Below, in pieces: positions 1-8,225 of a stretch of 64,000 nt of DNA. The notes beneath the pieces were generated by a model. That model did no database searches. It had not been told where the DNA came from and was given only the letters and a program-made list of their open reading frames with translations. Source of the DNA: Kutzneria sp036403095 (GTDB lineage Bacteria > Actinomycetota > Actinomycetes > Mycobacteriales > Pseudonocardiaceae); assembly GCA_036403095.1 (NCBI GenBank), contig DASWRQ010000251.1:1-64000 (forward strand), in the 5' to 3' direction. Numbering within the stretch: the first letter of the stretch is position 1; each line of letters starts with the position of its first letter. A program made the translations under genes and the position numbers.

Positions 1-1185
1 CCCCCCCCCCGCCGCGACCAGTGTGCCGGCGATGCCGGCACCGGACAACACCGTCGGCGCGCCGAACGTCTCCGCGCACACGCCCGCGAGCAGCAGGCCG
101 GTGCCCTGAGCCGTGCGCAGCGCCGTCACCGCGAGCCCGAACGCCTGGCCGCGGCCGTGATCGGGCACCGACTGCACGAAAGCCGACCGGGCCACCATGT
201 GGTAGGCGGAGCCGATGCCGGACACGACCAGAAGGGCAGCCATCACCGGCACGGACGGGCGAAAAGCGCTCAGCACCAACGGAAGGCAGGCGACCACGGC
301 CAGCGGGCCGAGCAGTTGCAGGCGGCGGCCGGGCAGCAGCCGGCTGATCGCCCACATGCCCAGGATCGCGCCGGCCGGGCCGGCCGCCAGCAGCAGGCCG
401 ACGCCGCCCTCCGAGCCCATCACGTCCATCGCGTACGGGACGGCCAGCGCCTCGATCGTCACGTAGAAACCGGCCACGCAGGCCAACAGCACCAGGGCGC
501 GGAGCTTCGGCGTCGTCCAGACCGTCACCGCGCCCGTCAACAGCGACGGCCACCACGGCTGCACCGGGTCGCGCACCGTCGGGAACGCCGGCACCGGGCG
601 GTCGTGCACGCCCAGCCGCACGATCACCGCCGACACCAGGAAGGTCGCCGCGTCGATCTGCAGGCCGCGGTCCGCCCCCATGCCCACGATCACCAGGCCG
701 CCGACCACGAAGCCCAGCACCTGGGCCAGCTGGTCGACCATGTCCGCCGCGCCCGTGCCCAGCAGGTAGCGGTCGCCCGTGAGGATCGACGCCAGCGTCG
801 CCGCCCTCGCCGCGCTGAACGGCGCGCCCAGCGCGTGCACCCCCACCAGCAGAGCGCACACCAGCGGGAACGGCACTCCCGGCAACGCCATCAGGGCCAC
901 CAGGATCGCGCGGGCCAGGTCCGTCGCCACCATCACCGTGCGGCGCGGGTAGCGGTCCGCGATGCCCGCCAGCAGCGGCCCCGCGAACAGGTCCGGCAGG
1001 TACGTCAGCGCGTAGGCCAGGGCCGTCAGGCCCGGCGATCCCGTGCGGTTGAACACCAGCACCGACAGCGCCACCCGGGCGAACTGGTCCCCGATCACCG
1101 ACAGCAGCTGGGCCACGAACACGGCCCGGAACTCGCGCACCACGAACACGTCCGAGTACCGCGCCGCTTGCTGCTCGCAGACCAT
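1..1185 (-). CDS. MFS transporter, C-terminus cut by the window edge
   Basis: A major facilitator superfamily permease of the drug or siderophore exporter type, expected in the cytoplasmic membrane. Reading the minus strand from the ATG at 1185 gives about 395 codons of uninterrupted hydrophobic helices. These include an early segment with VIGDQFARVALSVLVF and the loop ADRYPRR, which matches the MFS loop 2-3 signature. A GGGGAGG ribosome site (1191-1197) lies five bases before the ATG and fixes the start. The frame is still open at position 1, so the last part of the protein is missing. It is divergent from the Fic gene with about 120 bp between them. The substrate cannot be told from sequence. 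The last codons in view form a poly-glycine run encoded by ten Cs at the very edge. Confidence 0.9.
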   Translation of the reverse strand, partial: MVCEQQAARYSDVFVVREFRAVFVAQLLSVIGDQFARVALSVLVFNRTGSPGLTALAYALTYLPDLFAGPLLAGIADRYPRRTVMVATDLARAILVALMALPGVPFPLVCALLVGVHALGAPFSAARAATLASILTGDRYLLGTGAADMVDQLAQVLGFVVGGLVIVGMGADRGLQIDAATFLVSAVIVRLGVHDRPVPAFPTVRDPVQPWWPSLLTGAVTVWTTPKLRALVLLACVAGFYVTIEALAVPYAMDVMGSEGGVGLLLAAGPAGAILGMWAISRLLPGRRLQLLGPLAVVACLPLVLSAFRPSVPVMAALLVVSGIGSAYHMVARSAFVQSVPDHGRGQAFGLAVTALRTAQGTGLLLAGVCAETFGAPTVLSGAGIAGTLVAAGGG

Positions 1186-1272
1186 CCGCACCTCCCCGAG
1201 TCCGGCATCCCTTCGTACCTGACGCCCCGTCAAGGAACCGACGCCTGTCACCCGAAGAGCGCAGCCCTGAAG

Positions 1273-1305
1273 CCTTGGATGCTACGACTTTGGTAGCATC
1301 CAAGG
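1273..1305. promoter_or_regulatory. Perfect inverted repeat abutting the fic start codon
   Basis: Two perfect 13-bp arms (1273-1285 and 1293-1305) separated by 7 bp end one base before the fic ATG at 1307. There is no room for a Shine-Dalgarno site. A TAGCAT hexamer (1294-1299) in the right arm has -10 spacing for a transcript beginning at the ATG, so a leaderless mRNA is plausible. The repeat looks like an operator, perhaps for the winged-helix region of Fic itself; that is an inference. Confidence 0.6.
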
Positions 1306-1306
1306 C

Positions 1307-2440
1307 ATGCTCATCGCGACTCCCGAACTCGATGCGGACGACCTGCGCGTGCTCGCGGAGATCGAGGAATACCGCCAGAAGCTGCGGTTTCAGGTGCGGG
1401 ATCACCGCAAGTGGGAGGGACAGCTGCGGCGGAGCCTGCTGGCGAACGCCATCCAGGGCTCCAACACCATCGAGGGCATCCACGTCAGCTCGGAGAACGC
1501 CGCCGCACTGGTCGAGCGCCAGGACATGTCGGCGGATGTCGACGACAAGACCCGGCGCGCGGTGGAGGGCTACTGCGATGCCCTCACCTGGGTGCAGCAG
1601 TCGGCCGAGATGGCGAACTTCAGCTACCACGAGATGCAGTTCAGCACGCTGCACTTCATGATCCAGAAGTACGACCTCCGCAAGTGGCCCGGCCGCTACC
1701 GCGAGGGCAACATCTGGGTCACGGGGCGCGACCCGCTGACTCCCGCGTACACCGGTCCCGATCCCGCACTCGTGCCCGGGCTGATGGCGGAGCTGGTCGG
1801 CTGGCTGAATGACGGCGAGCTGGACTCTCCAGCGCTGGTGCGAGCGTCGATGGCCCACCTGAACCTGGTGAGCATCCACCCGTGGCGGGACGGCAACGGC
1901 CGAATGTCCCGCTGCCTGCACACGCTCGTACTGGCTCAGGACAAGGTGTTGGCGCCGGAGTTCTCCTCGATCGAGGAGTGGCTCGGCGATCCCCTGAACA
2001 CTCAGGACTACTACCGCGTCCTGCAGACCACGCGGCCGACGTGGGAGCCCGAGGCCACCGATGCACACCAGTGGATGCGGTTCTGCCTACGAGCCCACCA
2101 CCAGCAGGCACAGTCAGTGCAGCGGCGCGTGGATCGCGCCTCGATGCTGTGGCGTGCGCTGGAGAGCGTCGTCGTGGAACACGAGCTCGACGAGCGCATG
2201 GTCTCCGGCCTCTACGCCGCCGCGGTCGGCGAGCTGCGCCGCGCCACCTACGCGATGGACGAGAACCTGACCCGCGACCAGTCCGTCCGCGACATGCAGC
2301 GGCTGCGGGAGCACGGCCTCATCCGGTCGGTCGGCCACGCCCGCACCCAGCGCTACGTCGCCGACGGCGAGGTCGCCGAGATCAACGAGGCAGTCATCGG
2401 CCAGCTCCGCCGCCCGCTGGACGAGCCCTACGGCAGCTGA
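1307..2440 (+). CDS. Fic family protein (probable AMP-transferase) with inhibitory motif and C-terminal winged-helix-like region
   Basis: A 377-residue Fic protein. Family members usually transfer AMP from ATP onto a protein hydroxyl; the target here is unknown. The Fic core HPWRDGNGR lies at residues 191-199 with catalytic His191. The N-terminal domain carries SNTIEG (52-57), matching the (S/T)xxxE(G/N) inhibitory helix of self-inhibited Fic proteins, so the enzyme is probably held off until regulated. The last 100 residues (for example RDMQRLREHGLIRSV) look like a winged helix-turn-helix. The start is the ATG at 1307, directly after a perfect inverted repeat and without a ribosome site. The gene is convergent with ftsI, 25 bp apart, and sits where murE would normally continue the division cluster. 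No separate antitoxin gene is present. Confidence 0.93.
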   Translation: MLIATPELDADDLRVLAEIEEYRQKLRFQVRDHRKWEGQLRRSLLANAIQGSNTIEGIHVSSENAAALVERQDMSADVDDKTRRAVEGYCDALTWVQQSAEMANFSYHEMQFSTLHFMIQKYDLRKWPGRYREGNIWVTGRDPLTPAYTGPDPALVPGLMAELVGWLNDGELDSPALVRASMAHLNLVSIHPWRDGNGRMSRCLHTLVLAQDKVLAPEFSSIEEWLGDPLNTQDYYRVLQTTRPTWEPEATDAHQWMRFCLRAHHQQAQSVQRRVDRASMLWRALESVVVEHELDERMVSGLYAAAVGELRRATYAMDENLTRDQSVRDMQRLREHGLIRSVGHARTQRYVADGEVAEINEAVIGQLRRPLDEPYGS

Positions 2441-2465
2441 ACCCCCACATGTGGCAGAAAAGGCG

Positions 2466-4415
2466 CTACGGGAGTTGGAGCTGGACGACGGGGGCGGGGG
2501 TGGCGGACATCGGGATCTGGAAGTGCTGGACCAGGTAGGTGCCGATCTGGTGGAACAGCGGCGCCGCCGAGGAGCCGACGGTGGGGATGGTGTAGTTCGG
2601 CCGGTCCATCATGATGCCGACGACCAGACGCGGGTTGTCGGCGGGCAGGATGCCGGCGAAGGTGATCCAGTACTTGCTGCTGCCGTACCGGCCGCCGAGC
2701 GCCGGGTCGGGCTGCTGGGCGGTGCCGGTCTTGCCGGACAGCTGGTAGCCGGCGATGGCGGCGGGGTAGCCGGTGCCGTTCTGCACGGAGTCCTTGGGGT
2801 CCTTCTGCATGACGGCCCGCATCATGTCCCGCACGGTCCTGGCGGTCTGCGGGCTGACCACGGGCACGGACTCGGGCCTGGGCGCGGCCACCACGGCGCC
2901 GTCGGGCTTGGTGACGGACTTGATGATCCGCGGCGGCACGCGCACGCCGTCGTTGGCGATGGCCTGGTACATGCCGGCCATCTGCAGCAGGGTCATCGAC
3001 AGGCCCTGGCCGATGGGCAGGTTGGCGAAGGTGGAGCCGGACCAGGTGCTGCGCGGCGGCACCATGCCGGCGCTCTCGCCGGGCAGCCCGATGCCGGTCT
3101 TCTGGCCGAGCCCGAACTTGGTCAGCAGGTCGACGTAGCGGTCGGCGCCGATCTTCTGCGCCACCTCGAGGGTGCCGATGTTGGAGGACTTGCCGATCAC
3201 GCCGGCGAAGGTCATCTGCACGTCGCCGTGGCTCCACGCGTCGGTGACGGTGCGGTCGGCCATCTTGAACGACGGCGCGACGTCGACGACGGAGTCGGGC
3301 TGCTCGATGCCGTACTCGATGGCCCCGGCGGCGGTGACGACCTTGTTCACCGACCCCGGCTCGTACGGCGTGCTGACGGCGGAGTTGCCCAGCTGCTCCA
3401 GCTTGTAGTCGCCGTAGTTGTTGGGGTTGAAGCCGTCGGTCACGGCCAGCGCGTAGACCTCGCCGGTCTTGGCGTCCATCACGACCATGCTGCCGTCGGC
3501 GGCCCCGCTGGCGGTCTTGTACGCGTCCAACATCTTCTGCGCCTGGTACTGCACGTCGGCGTCGAGCGTGAGCTGCACGTTGGAGCCGGGCACGGCCGGC
3601 TTGTCGTCCCGGATGGTGCCGGGCAGCTGGACGTCGCTGTTGTTGGCGGTGTCGACGAGCGTGGTGCCGTTGGTGCCCTTGAGCGTGTCGTCGAGCGAGT
3701 TCTCCAGCCCGATCAGGCCCTGCGGGGTCTTGGCGTCCTCGCGCCAGTTGGCGTAGCCGACGACGTTGGACGCGACGGTGCCGTCCGGGTAGATCCGCTG
3801 CTGCCGCGCGGAGGCGGTGATGGAGTTGTACTTCTCGGTGATCGGCTTGGTCTTCACCGGGTCGGCGTCGCGCACCAGCAGCTGGTAGGTGGTGCTGGTG
3901 TCGCGGATCTTGGCCAGCAGGTCGGCCGTCTTGACCTGGTCGCCGAGCTGGGCGTGGATGAACTCGGCCAGCCGCTGGCAGTAGTCGTCGTAGCTGGTGC
4001 CGAGCTTGAGGTTCTTGTAGACGTCGGGATTCTTGGCCCAGTCGTTCCGCACCCACTGCGGGTTGATCGACAGCGACCGGGTCTCCACGCTGAAGGCCAG
4101 CTGGGTGCCGTTGCGGTCGACGATCTGGCCGCGTAGCGCCTGCTGCACGGTCAGGGTGGCGCGCTGCTGCTCGGCCAGCGCCGACAGCTCGTTGGCCTGC
4201 ACGCCCTGCACCTGCACCAGCCGCACGGCGGCGATGACCAGCACGGTGACCATGAGGATCCGGCTGAGCACGATCCGCCTGGGGTGGTTGCCGACGCCGG
4301 CCGCGGCGCCGCGCTGGGACTTGCGCGCCGACGCCGGCCGGGGCGCGGGCCCGCCGCGGGCGACGGGACGGGGCCGGGTGGCCGGACGTCCGCCGGCGGT
4401 GCGGTTGGCGGGCAT
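2466..4415 (-). CDS. ftsI: Peptidoglycan transpeptidase FtsI (penicillin-binding protein, septal)
   Basis: A 649-residue class B penicillin-binding protein that cross-links septal peptidoglycan outside the membrane. A basic, proline-rich cytoplasmic tail (1-46) is followed by one membrane anchor (about 48-69), a dimerisation domain and the transpeptidase domain. The three penicillin-binding motifs are intact: S355VNK (within EPGSVNK), S410SN and K562TGT. No PASTA domain is present. The ATG at 4415 directly abuts the ftsL stop codon (4416-4418), so translation is coupled. It is the last gene of an mraZ-rsmH-ftsL-ftsI run. The next gene downstream is a convergent fic gene rather than the usual murE. 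Confidence 0.97.
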   Translation of the reverse strand: MPANRTAGGRPATRPRPVARGGPAPRPASARKSQRGAAAGVGNHPRRIVLSRILMVTVLVIAAVRLVQVQGVQANELSALAEQQRATLTVQQALRGQIVDRNGTQLAFSVETRSLSINPQWVRNDWAKNPDVYKNLKLGTSYDDYCQRLAEFIHAQLGDQVKTADLLAKIRDTSTTYQLLVRDADPVKTKPITEKYNSITASARQQRIYPDGTVASNVVGYANWREDAKTPQGLIGLENSLDDTLKGTNGTTLVDTANNSDVQLPGTIRDDKPAVPGSNVQLTLDADVQYQAQKMLDAYKTASGAADGSMVVMDAKTGEVYALAVTDGFNPNNYGDYKLEQLGNSAVSTPYEPGSVNKVVTAAGAIEYGIEQPDSVVDVAPSFKMADRTVTDAWSHGDVQMTFAGVIGKSSNIGTLEVAQKIGADRYVDLLTKFGLGQKTGIGLPGESAGMVPPRSTWSGSTFANLPIGQGLSMTLLQMAGMYQAIANDGVRVPPRIIKSVTKPDGAVVAAPRPESVPVVSPQTARTVRDMMRAVMQKDPKDSVQNGTGYPAAIAGYQLSGKTGTAQQPDPALGGRYGSSKYWITFAGILPADNPRLVVGIMMDRPNYTIPTVGSSAAPLFHQIGTYLVQHFQIPMSATPAPVVQLQLP

Positions 4416-5036
4416 CTAGTGGCCTCCCCCTGAGGCTGGCGGCTGACTCGAGGTCGACGTGCTCTGTCCGGAAGGCGGTGGCGCGGAGGTGGACGACGAG
4501 GGCGGCGGCGTGGTGGTCGTGGTGGCGGCCACGGCGCTGCCGGTGACGCTGATCGAGCCGTCCGGGTTGACCTTGATCCGGGCCGGGTCCGGGGCCGGCA
4601 CCATGCCGAGCTTGCGGGCCTCGTCGTAGAGCACCTCGGGCGACTCGCCCTTGGCCACGTCGGCCTTGAGCTGCTCGACCCGGCTGGTCAGGTCGGTGGT
4701 CTTCTTCTTGGCGTCCTCGAGCCGGTACGAGTCGGAGACCGCGGAGATGGACAGGAACAGCGTGGCCATCACGCCCGCGGCCAGCAGCGCCATCACCAGC
4801 AGCACGAACGGGGTGCGCGAGGCCGACTTCAGCCCGACCGGCAGCCGCAGGCGCTTCTTGCGGCTGGCCTTGCGCGCGTAGGCCCGCTGCGCGGCGGTGG
4901 TCCGGCCGCGGGTGGCCCGCGTGCCCGGCTGCTCCGCTTCACGCTCGATCTTGCGCTCGCTGCTGCGGCGCGTCGCGCGGGTGCGAGACGTCGGGTTGCC
5001 GGGCGTCGGGACGCCCACCTGAGGGGGTGCGCTCAT
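4416..5036 (-). CDS. ftsL: FtsL-like septal membrane protein
   Basis: A 206-residue bitopic membrane protein with FtsL/DivIC topology. A basic cytoplasmic N-terminus (RKKRLRLP) is followed by one membrane helix (about residues 75-96) and a short coiled coil with heptad-like leucines (TDLTSRVEQLKADVAKGE). The tail is rich in Ser, Thr, Pro and Gly. FtsL works with FtsB/DivIC, FtsQ and FtsW-FtsI in the divisome. FtsL diverges strongly in sequence, so the call rests on topology and on its place between rsmH and ftsI. Its ATG overlaps the rsmH stop codon by four bases. Confidence 0.85.
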   Translation of the reverse strand: MSAPPQVGVPTPGNPTSRTRATRRSSERKIEREAEQPGTRATRGRTTAAQRAYARKASRKKRLRLPVGLKSASRTPFVLLVMALLAAGVMATLFLSISAVSDSYRLEDAKKKTTDLTSRVEQLKADVAKGESPEVLYDEARKLGMVPAPDPARIKVNPDGSISVTGSAVAATTTTTPPPSSSTSAPPPSGQSTSTSSQPPASGGGH

Positions 5037-6004
5037 GACGCCCTCCGGATCCGCTCCGCGGCACGCAGCCGCACGGACGCCGACCGTGGGTTGTCGGCGA
5101 TCTCCTGCTCGCCGGCCAGCTCCGCGCCGCGGGTGACCAGCTTCAGCTCCGGGCTGTGCCCGGGCAGCTCGACCGGCAGGTCCAGCGGGGTGGTGGACAC
5201 CGACAGCTCGGTCAGCGCCCGCTTGACCAGCCGGTCCTCCAGCGAGTGGTACGACTCGACGACGATGCGGCCGCCGACGGCCAGCGCGGACAGCGCGGCC
5301 GGCACGGCCCGCCGCAGCACCTCCAGCTCGCCGTTGACCTCGATGCGCAGCGCCTGGAAGGTGCGCTTGGCCGGGTGCCCGCCGGTGCGCTTGCTGGCCG
5401 CCGGCATCACGTCGTGCAGCAGCTGCACCAGCCGCGGGCTGGTGGTGAACGGCTCCTTGTCGCGCTCGGTGATGATCGCCTTGGCGATCTTGCCGGCGAA
5501 CTTCTCCTCGCCGTACTCGCGCAGGATGCGGGCCAGGTCGGGGAAGGAGTAGCGGTTGAGGATGTCGGCGGCGGTCGGCCCGGTGGTCGGGTCCATCCGC
5601 ATGTCCAGCGGCGCGTCCCTGGAGTAGGCGAAACCGCGCTCGGCCACGTCCAGCTGGAGCGAGGAGACGCCGAGGTCGAACAGGACGCCGTCCAGCTCGA
5701 GCACACCCTGCTGAACCAAGACCGCCGGCAACTCGTCGTACACGGCATGCACGTAACGCACCCGGTCGCCGAACTCGGCCAGGCGCTGCCCGGCCAGCGC
5801 CAGGGCCTCCGGGTCGCGGTCCAGCCCGATCACCGTGAGTTGCGGGTAGGCCGACAGCAGCGCGTGCGAATGGCCGCCGAGGCCGAGGGTGCAGTCCGCC
5901 AGCACGGCGGGCTTGCCGGACAACGCGGGGGCGAACAGCTCCACGATGCGTTCGAGCAGGACGGGCACGTGCTTCGCCCTCGGCTGGTCGGACATGTCGG
6001 TCAC
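5033..6004 (-). CDS. rsmH: 16S rRNA (cytosine1402-N4)-methyltransferase RsmH
   Basis: RsmH (MraW) methylates N4 of C1402 in the 16S rRNA decoding centre using S-adenosylmethionine. The SAM-binding loop DCTLGLGGHS is near residue 40 and the family motif VVESYHSLEDRLVK is near the C-terminus. About 323 residues is normal for the family. Three starts are possible: TTG 6010, GTG 6004 and ATG 5995. I chose GTG 6004 because a purine-rich GAAAGGGGG site (6011-6019) ends six bases before it. It overlaps ftsL by four bases. About 190 bp separate it from mraZ upstream. Confidence 0.95.
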   Translation of the reverse strand: MTDMSDQPRAKHVPVLLERIVELFAPALSGKPAVLADCTLGLGGHSHALLSAYPQLTVIGLDRDPEALALAGQRLAEFGDRVRYVHAVYDELPAVLVQQGVLELDGVLFDLGVSSLQLDVAERGFAYSRDAPLDMRMDPTTGPTAADILNRYSFPDLARILREYGEEKFAGKIAKAIITERDKEPFTTSPRLVQLLHDVMPAASKRTGGHPAKRTFQALRIEVNGELEVLRRAVPAALSALAVGGRIVVESYHSLEDRLVKRALTELSVSTTPLDLPVELPGHSPELKLVTRGAELAGEQEIADNPRSASVRLRAAERIRRAS

Positions 6005-6192
6005 GGCCAACCCCCTTTCACGCGTGGTTGCCGCTCACTCCCCTTTCCTAGGTCGGTGGCCGGGTTCAACCGGTGTCGGATGCAGTCAGGTCCCCGCCCG
6101 CCCGTCGAACCTGGCGCCGGGGAAGGTGCGCCAGGGCCGATAGCCGAGCGGACCGAGGCCAAACGGCACCCGGGTCGGTCATGACCCATTTC

Positions 6193-6624
6193 TCAGAACA
6201 GTCCGGGGAGAACCTCCTCCCGGGCCTGCGCGTAGTCGTCCTCGTGCTCGTCCAGGTAGCGCTGCCAGGCCTGCGCGTCCCAGATCTCCAGGCGGGTGAT
6301 CGCGCCGATCACCACGCAGTCCTTGTTGAGCCCGGCGTAGCGGCGCAGCTCGGGAACGATGCTGACGCGCCCCTGGCCGTCCGGCCGCTGCTCGTCGGTG
6401 CCCGCGAACAGGTAGCGCTGGTACGCCCGGACCGCCTCATTGGTCAGGGGAGCCTCCGCCACCTTGCGGGCCATCTGCTCGAACTCCGCGCGTGGGAACA
6501 CGTAGAGGCAGTGGTCCTGGCCCTTGGTGACCATGAGACCCCCTGCGAGCGCGTCCCGAAACTTCGCCGGCAGCGTCAGCCGACCCTTGTCGTCCAGCTT
6601 GGGGGTATGCGTGCCGAGGAACAC
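6193..6624 (-). CDS. mraZ: Transcriptional regulator MraZ
   Basis: A 143-residue MraZ protein made of two SpoVT/AbrB-type half-domains, HTPKLDDKGRLTLPAKF at the N-terminus and DGQGRVSIVPELR in the second half. MraZ binds GTGG-type repeats ahead of its own gene and represses the division cluster. The GTG at 6624 (VFLGTHTPKLDD) is preferred over upstream starts because all MraZ proteins begin this way and a GGAGG site (6635-6639) lies ten bases upstream. A matching four-unit repeat and a promoter are visible at 6696-6735. Confidence 0.95.
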   Translation of the reverse strand: MFLGTHTPKLDDKGRLTLPAKFRDALAGGLMVTKGQDHCLYVFPRAEFEQMARKVAEAPLTNEAVRAYQRYLFAGTDEQRPDGQGRVSIVPELRRYAGLNKDCVVIGAITRLEIWDAQAWQRYLDEHEDDYAQAREEVLPGLF

Positions 6625-6695
6625 CGGACGCCCACCTCCAACCCGAACCAAGTCCCCGGGCAGGGACCGGACCGGCGATGGGGCCCCCGTTCGCC

Positions 6696-6735
6696 CCACC
6701 GGCCGCCACACTACCCCACTTTCCGCCACAGTCAA
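6696..6735 (-). promoter_or_regulatory. mraZ promoter overlapped by a four-unit MraZ box
   Basis: On the minus strand a TTGACT -35 (6730-6735) and a TAGTGT -10 (6708-6713) are separated by 16 bp. Four GTGG units start at exact 10-bp intervals (complements at 6696, 6706, 6716 and 6726) and cover the spacer and the -10. Known MraZ proteins bind short GTGG/TGGG repeats spaced one helical turn apart, so this is very likely the autorepression operator of the mra operon. Confidence 0.75.
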
Positions 6736-6885
6736 CGGCGACAGGCCCGGCCGGATCCAGTTTTCTCGACGGTTTCCGCAGGTAGAAGCGATGGGGGTGG
6801 GAGTGGGGCGGGATCGGCGTCACTCCACCCGGCGACACCTCCGTGATCGTCCGGGGACCCCTGGGAGGCCCCTTCGGACGCCCGG

Positions 6886-6944
6886 GTGGGGCCCGGTGGG
6901 TGGCCCGGTGGGGCCGAGTGGGTGGCCCGGTGGGGTTCGGTGGG
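6886..6944 (+). repeat. Array of six GTGGG units with alternating 10/12-bp spacing
   Basis: The mraZ-moxR intergenic region (6625-7151) holds the mraZ promoter and this array. GTGGG begins at 6886, 6896, 6908, 6918, 6930 and 6940, a 22-bp period of paired units. It could be further MraZ sites in the opposite orientation, or a G-quadruplex-forming tract. The rest of the interval up to the moxR ribosome site shows nothing I can name. Confidence 0.55.
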
Positions 6945-7151
6945 GGAAGCGGCGGATAGTGGGGATGCAGGTTGGCGGGAGGTGCCGGGGCGGGAGGAAT
7001 CCGGGCGTGTAGCCGGGTTGAGGGCAAGCGCCGTCGAACGCCTGCTCGGCCGATTACGTGGATTACTTGGGGCGCTTCGCTCCGATTTGACACACTGCTG
7101 GGAACGCTGACGCCACGCGAGCACCCTCGCGGTGGCCTTTGGAGGGCGAAG

Positions 7152-8225
7152 TTGACGTCGAGTACCCCGCCTACCACCCAGGCCGGTGTGCCTGAGCAGC
7201 CGTCGCCGCTCGGCCGGCTGCACGACATCGCGCAGCGGATCGCGGCCAATGTCGAGCACGTGCTGGTCGGCAAGCCCGAGGTGGTGCGGATCGCCCTGGT
7301 CACCCTGCTGGCCGAGGGCCACCTGCTGGTGGAGGACGTGCCGGGCGTCGGCAAGACGTCGCTGGCCAAGGCGCTGGCCCGGTCGATCGACTGCACGGTC
7401 AGCCGGGTGCAGTTCACCCCGGACCTGCTGCCGAGCGACATCACCGGCGTCTCGATCTTCAACCGCAACAACAGCGACTTCGAGTTCCGGCCGGGCCCGG
7501 TGTTCGCCAACATCGTGGTCGGCGACGAGATCAACCGCGCCTCCCCGAAGACCCAGTCGGCGCTGCTGGAGTGCATGGAGGAGCACCAGGTCACCATCGA
7601 CGGGCAGACCTATCCGCTCGGCGCCCCGTTCATGGTCATCGCCACCCAGAACCCGATCGAGATGGAGGGCACCTACGCCCTGCCGGAGGCGCAGCGGGAC
7701 CGCTTCACCTGCCGGGTCTCGATCGGCTACCCCGACCCGCAGGCCGAGCTGGCCATGGTCGACGAGCACGCCGGCCGCGACCCGCTGGAGGACCTCCAGC
7801 CGGTCTCGGACGCCGAGCAGATCAAGCAGCTGGTGGCCACGGTCCGCAGCGTGCACCTGTCGCCGGAGATCAAGCGGTACGCGATCGAGCTGGTCTCGGC
7901 CACGCGGCGGCTGCCGGAGCTGCGGCTGGGCGCGTCGCCGCGCTCGACCCTGCACCTGGTGCGGGCCGCGCGGGCGCAGGCGGCGCTGGCCGGCCGCGAG
8001 TTCGTGGTGCCGGACGACGTGCACGCGGTCGCGGTGCCGGTGCTGGCCCACCGCCTCGTGCTGACGGCCGAGGCGCTGGCCGCGCGGCGCTCCCCCGCCG
8101 ACCTGATCCGCAGCGTGCTGCAGCGCGTGGTGATCCCGCACGGCGGCGGCGCCAACGGCCAGCCGCCCTCCCAGCCGATGGCCGCGCCCAACGGCCGCTG
8201 GTTCGGGAACCGGCAAGGGCGTTGA
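7152..8225 (+). CDS. MoxR-family AAA+ ATPase
   Basis: A 357-residue AAA+ ATPase of the MoxR family, thought to act as a chaperone that assembles or activates partner complexes. Walker A is GVGKTS (about 65-70), Walker B is VVGDEIN (near 124-130), and the sensor segment ATQNPIEMEGTYALPEAQRDRF is clear. The TTG at 7152 is chosen because GGAGGG (7141-7146) lies five bases before it and the protein then has normal length. Its stop overlaps the next ATG by one base (TGATG), the typical coupling of moxR with a DUF58 gene. Confidence 0.95.
   Translation: MTSSTPPTTQAGVPEQPSPLGRLHDIAQRIAANVEHVLVGKPEVVRIALVTLLAEGHLLVEDVPGVGKTSLAKALARSIDCTVSRVQFTPDLLPSDITGVSIFNRNNSDFEFRPGPVFANIVVGDEINRASPKTQSALLECMEEHQVTIDGQTYPLGAPFMVIATQNPIEMEGTYALPEAQRDRFTCRVSIGYPDPQAELAMVDEHAGRDPLEDLQPVSDAEQIKQLVATVRSVHLSPEIKRYAIELVSATRRLPELRLGASPRSTLHLVRAARAQAALAGREFVVPDDVHAVAVPVLAHRLVLTAEALAARRSPADLIRSVLQRVVIPHGGGANGQPPSQPMAAPNGRWFGNRQGR

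Noticed and set aside
1..10. Run of ten C at the very start of the window
   Set aside because: It could be a phase-variable tract in the MFS gene, but the window edge prevents judging its length or frame effect.
2445..2454. CCACATGTGG palindrome between fic and ftsI
   Set aside because: Ten bases without a loop or T tract; too short to call a terminator or operator.
2451..4136. 561-residue open frame on the plus strand opposite ftsI
   Set aside because: It is the antisense of the ftsI coding sequence; its Gly/Val/Arg/His-biased composition is an artefact of GC-rich third positions.
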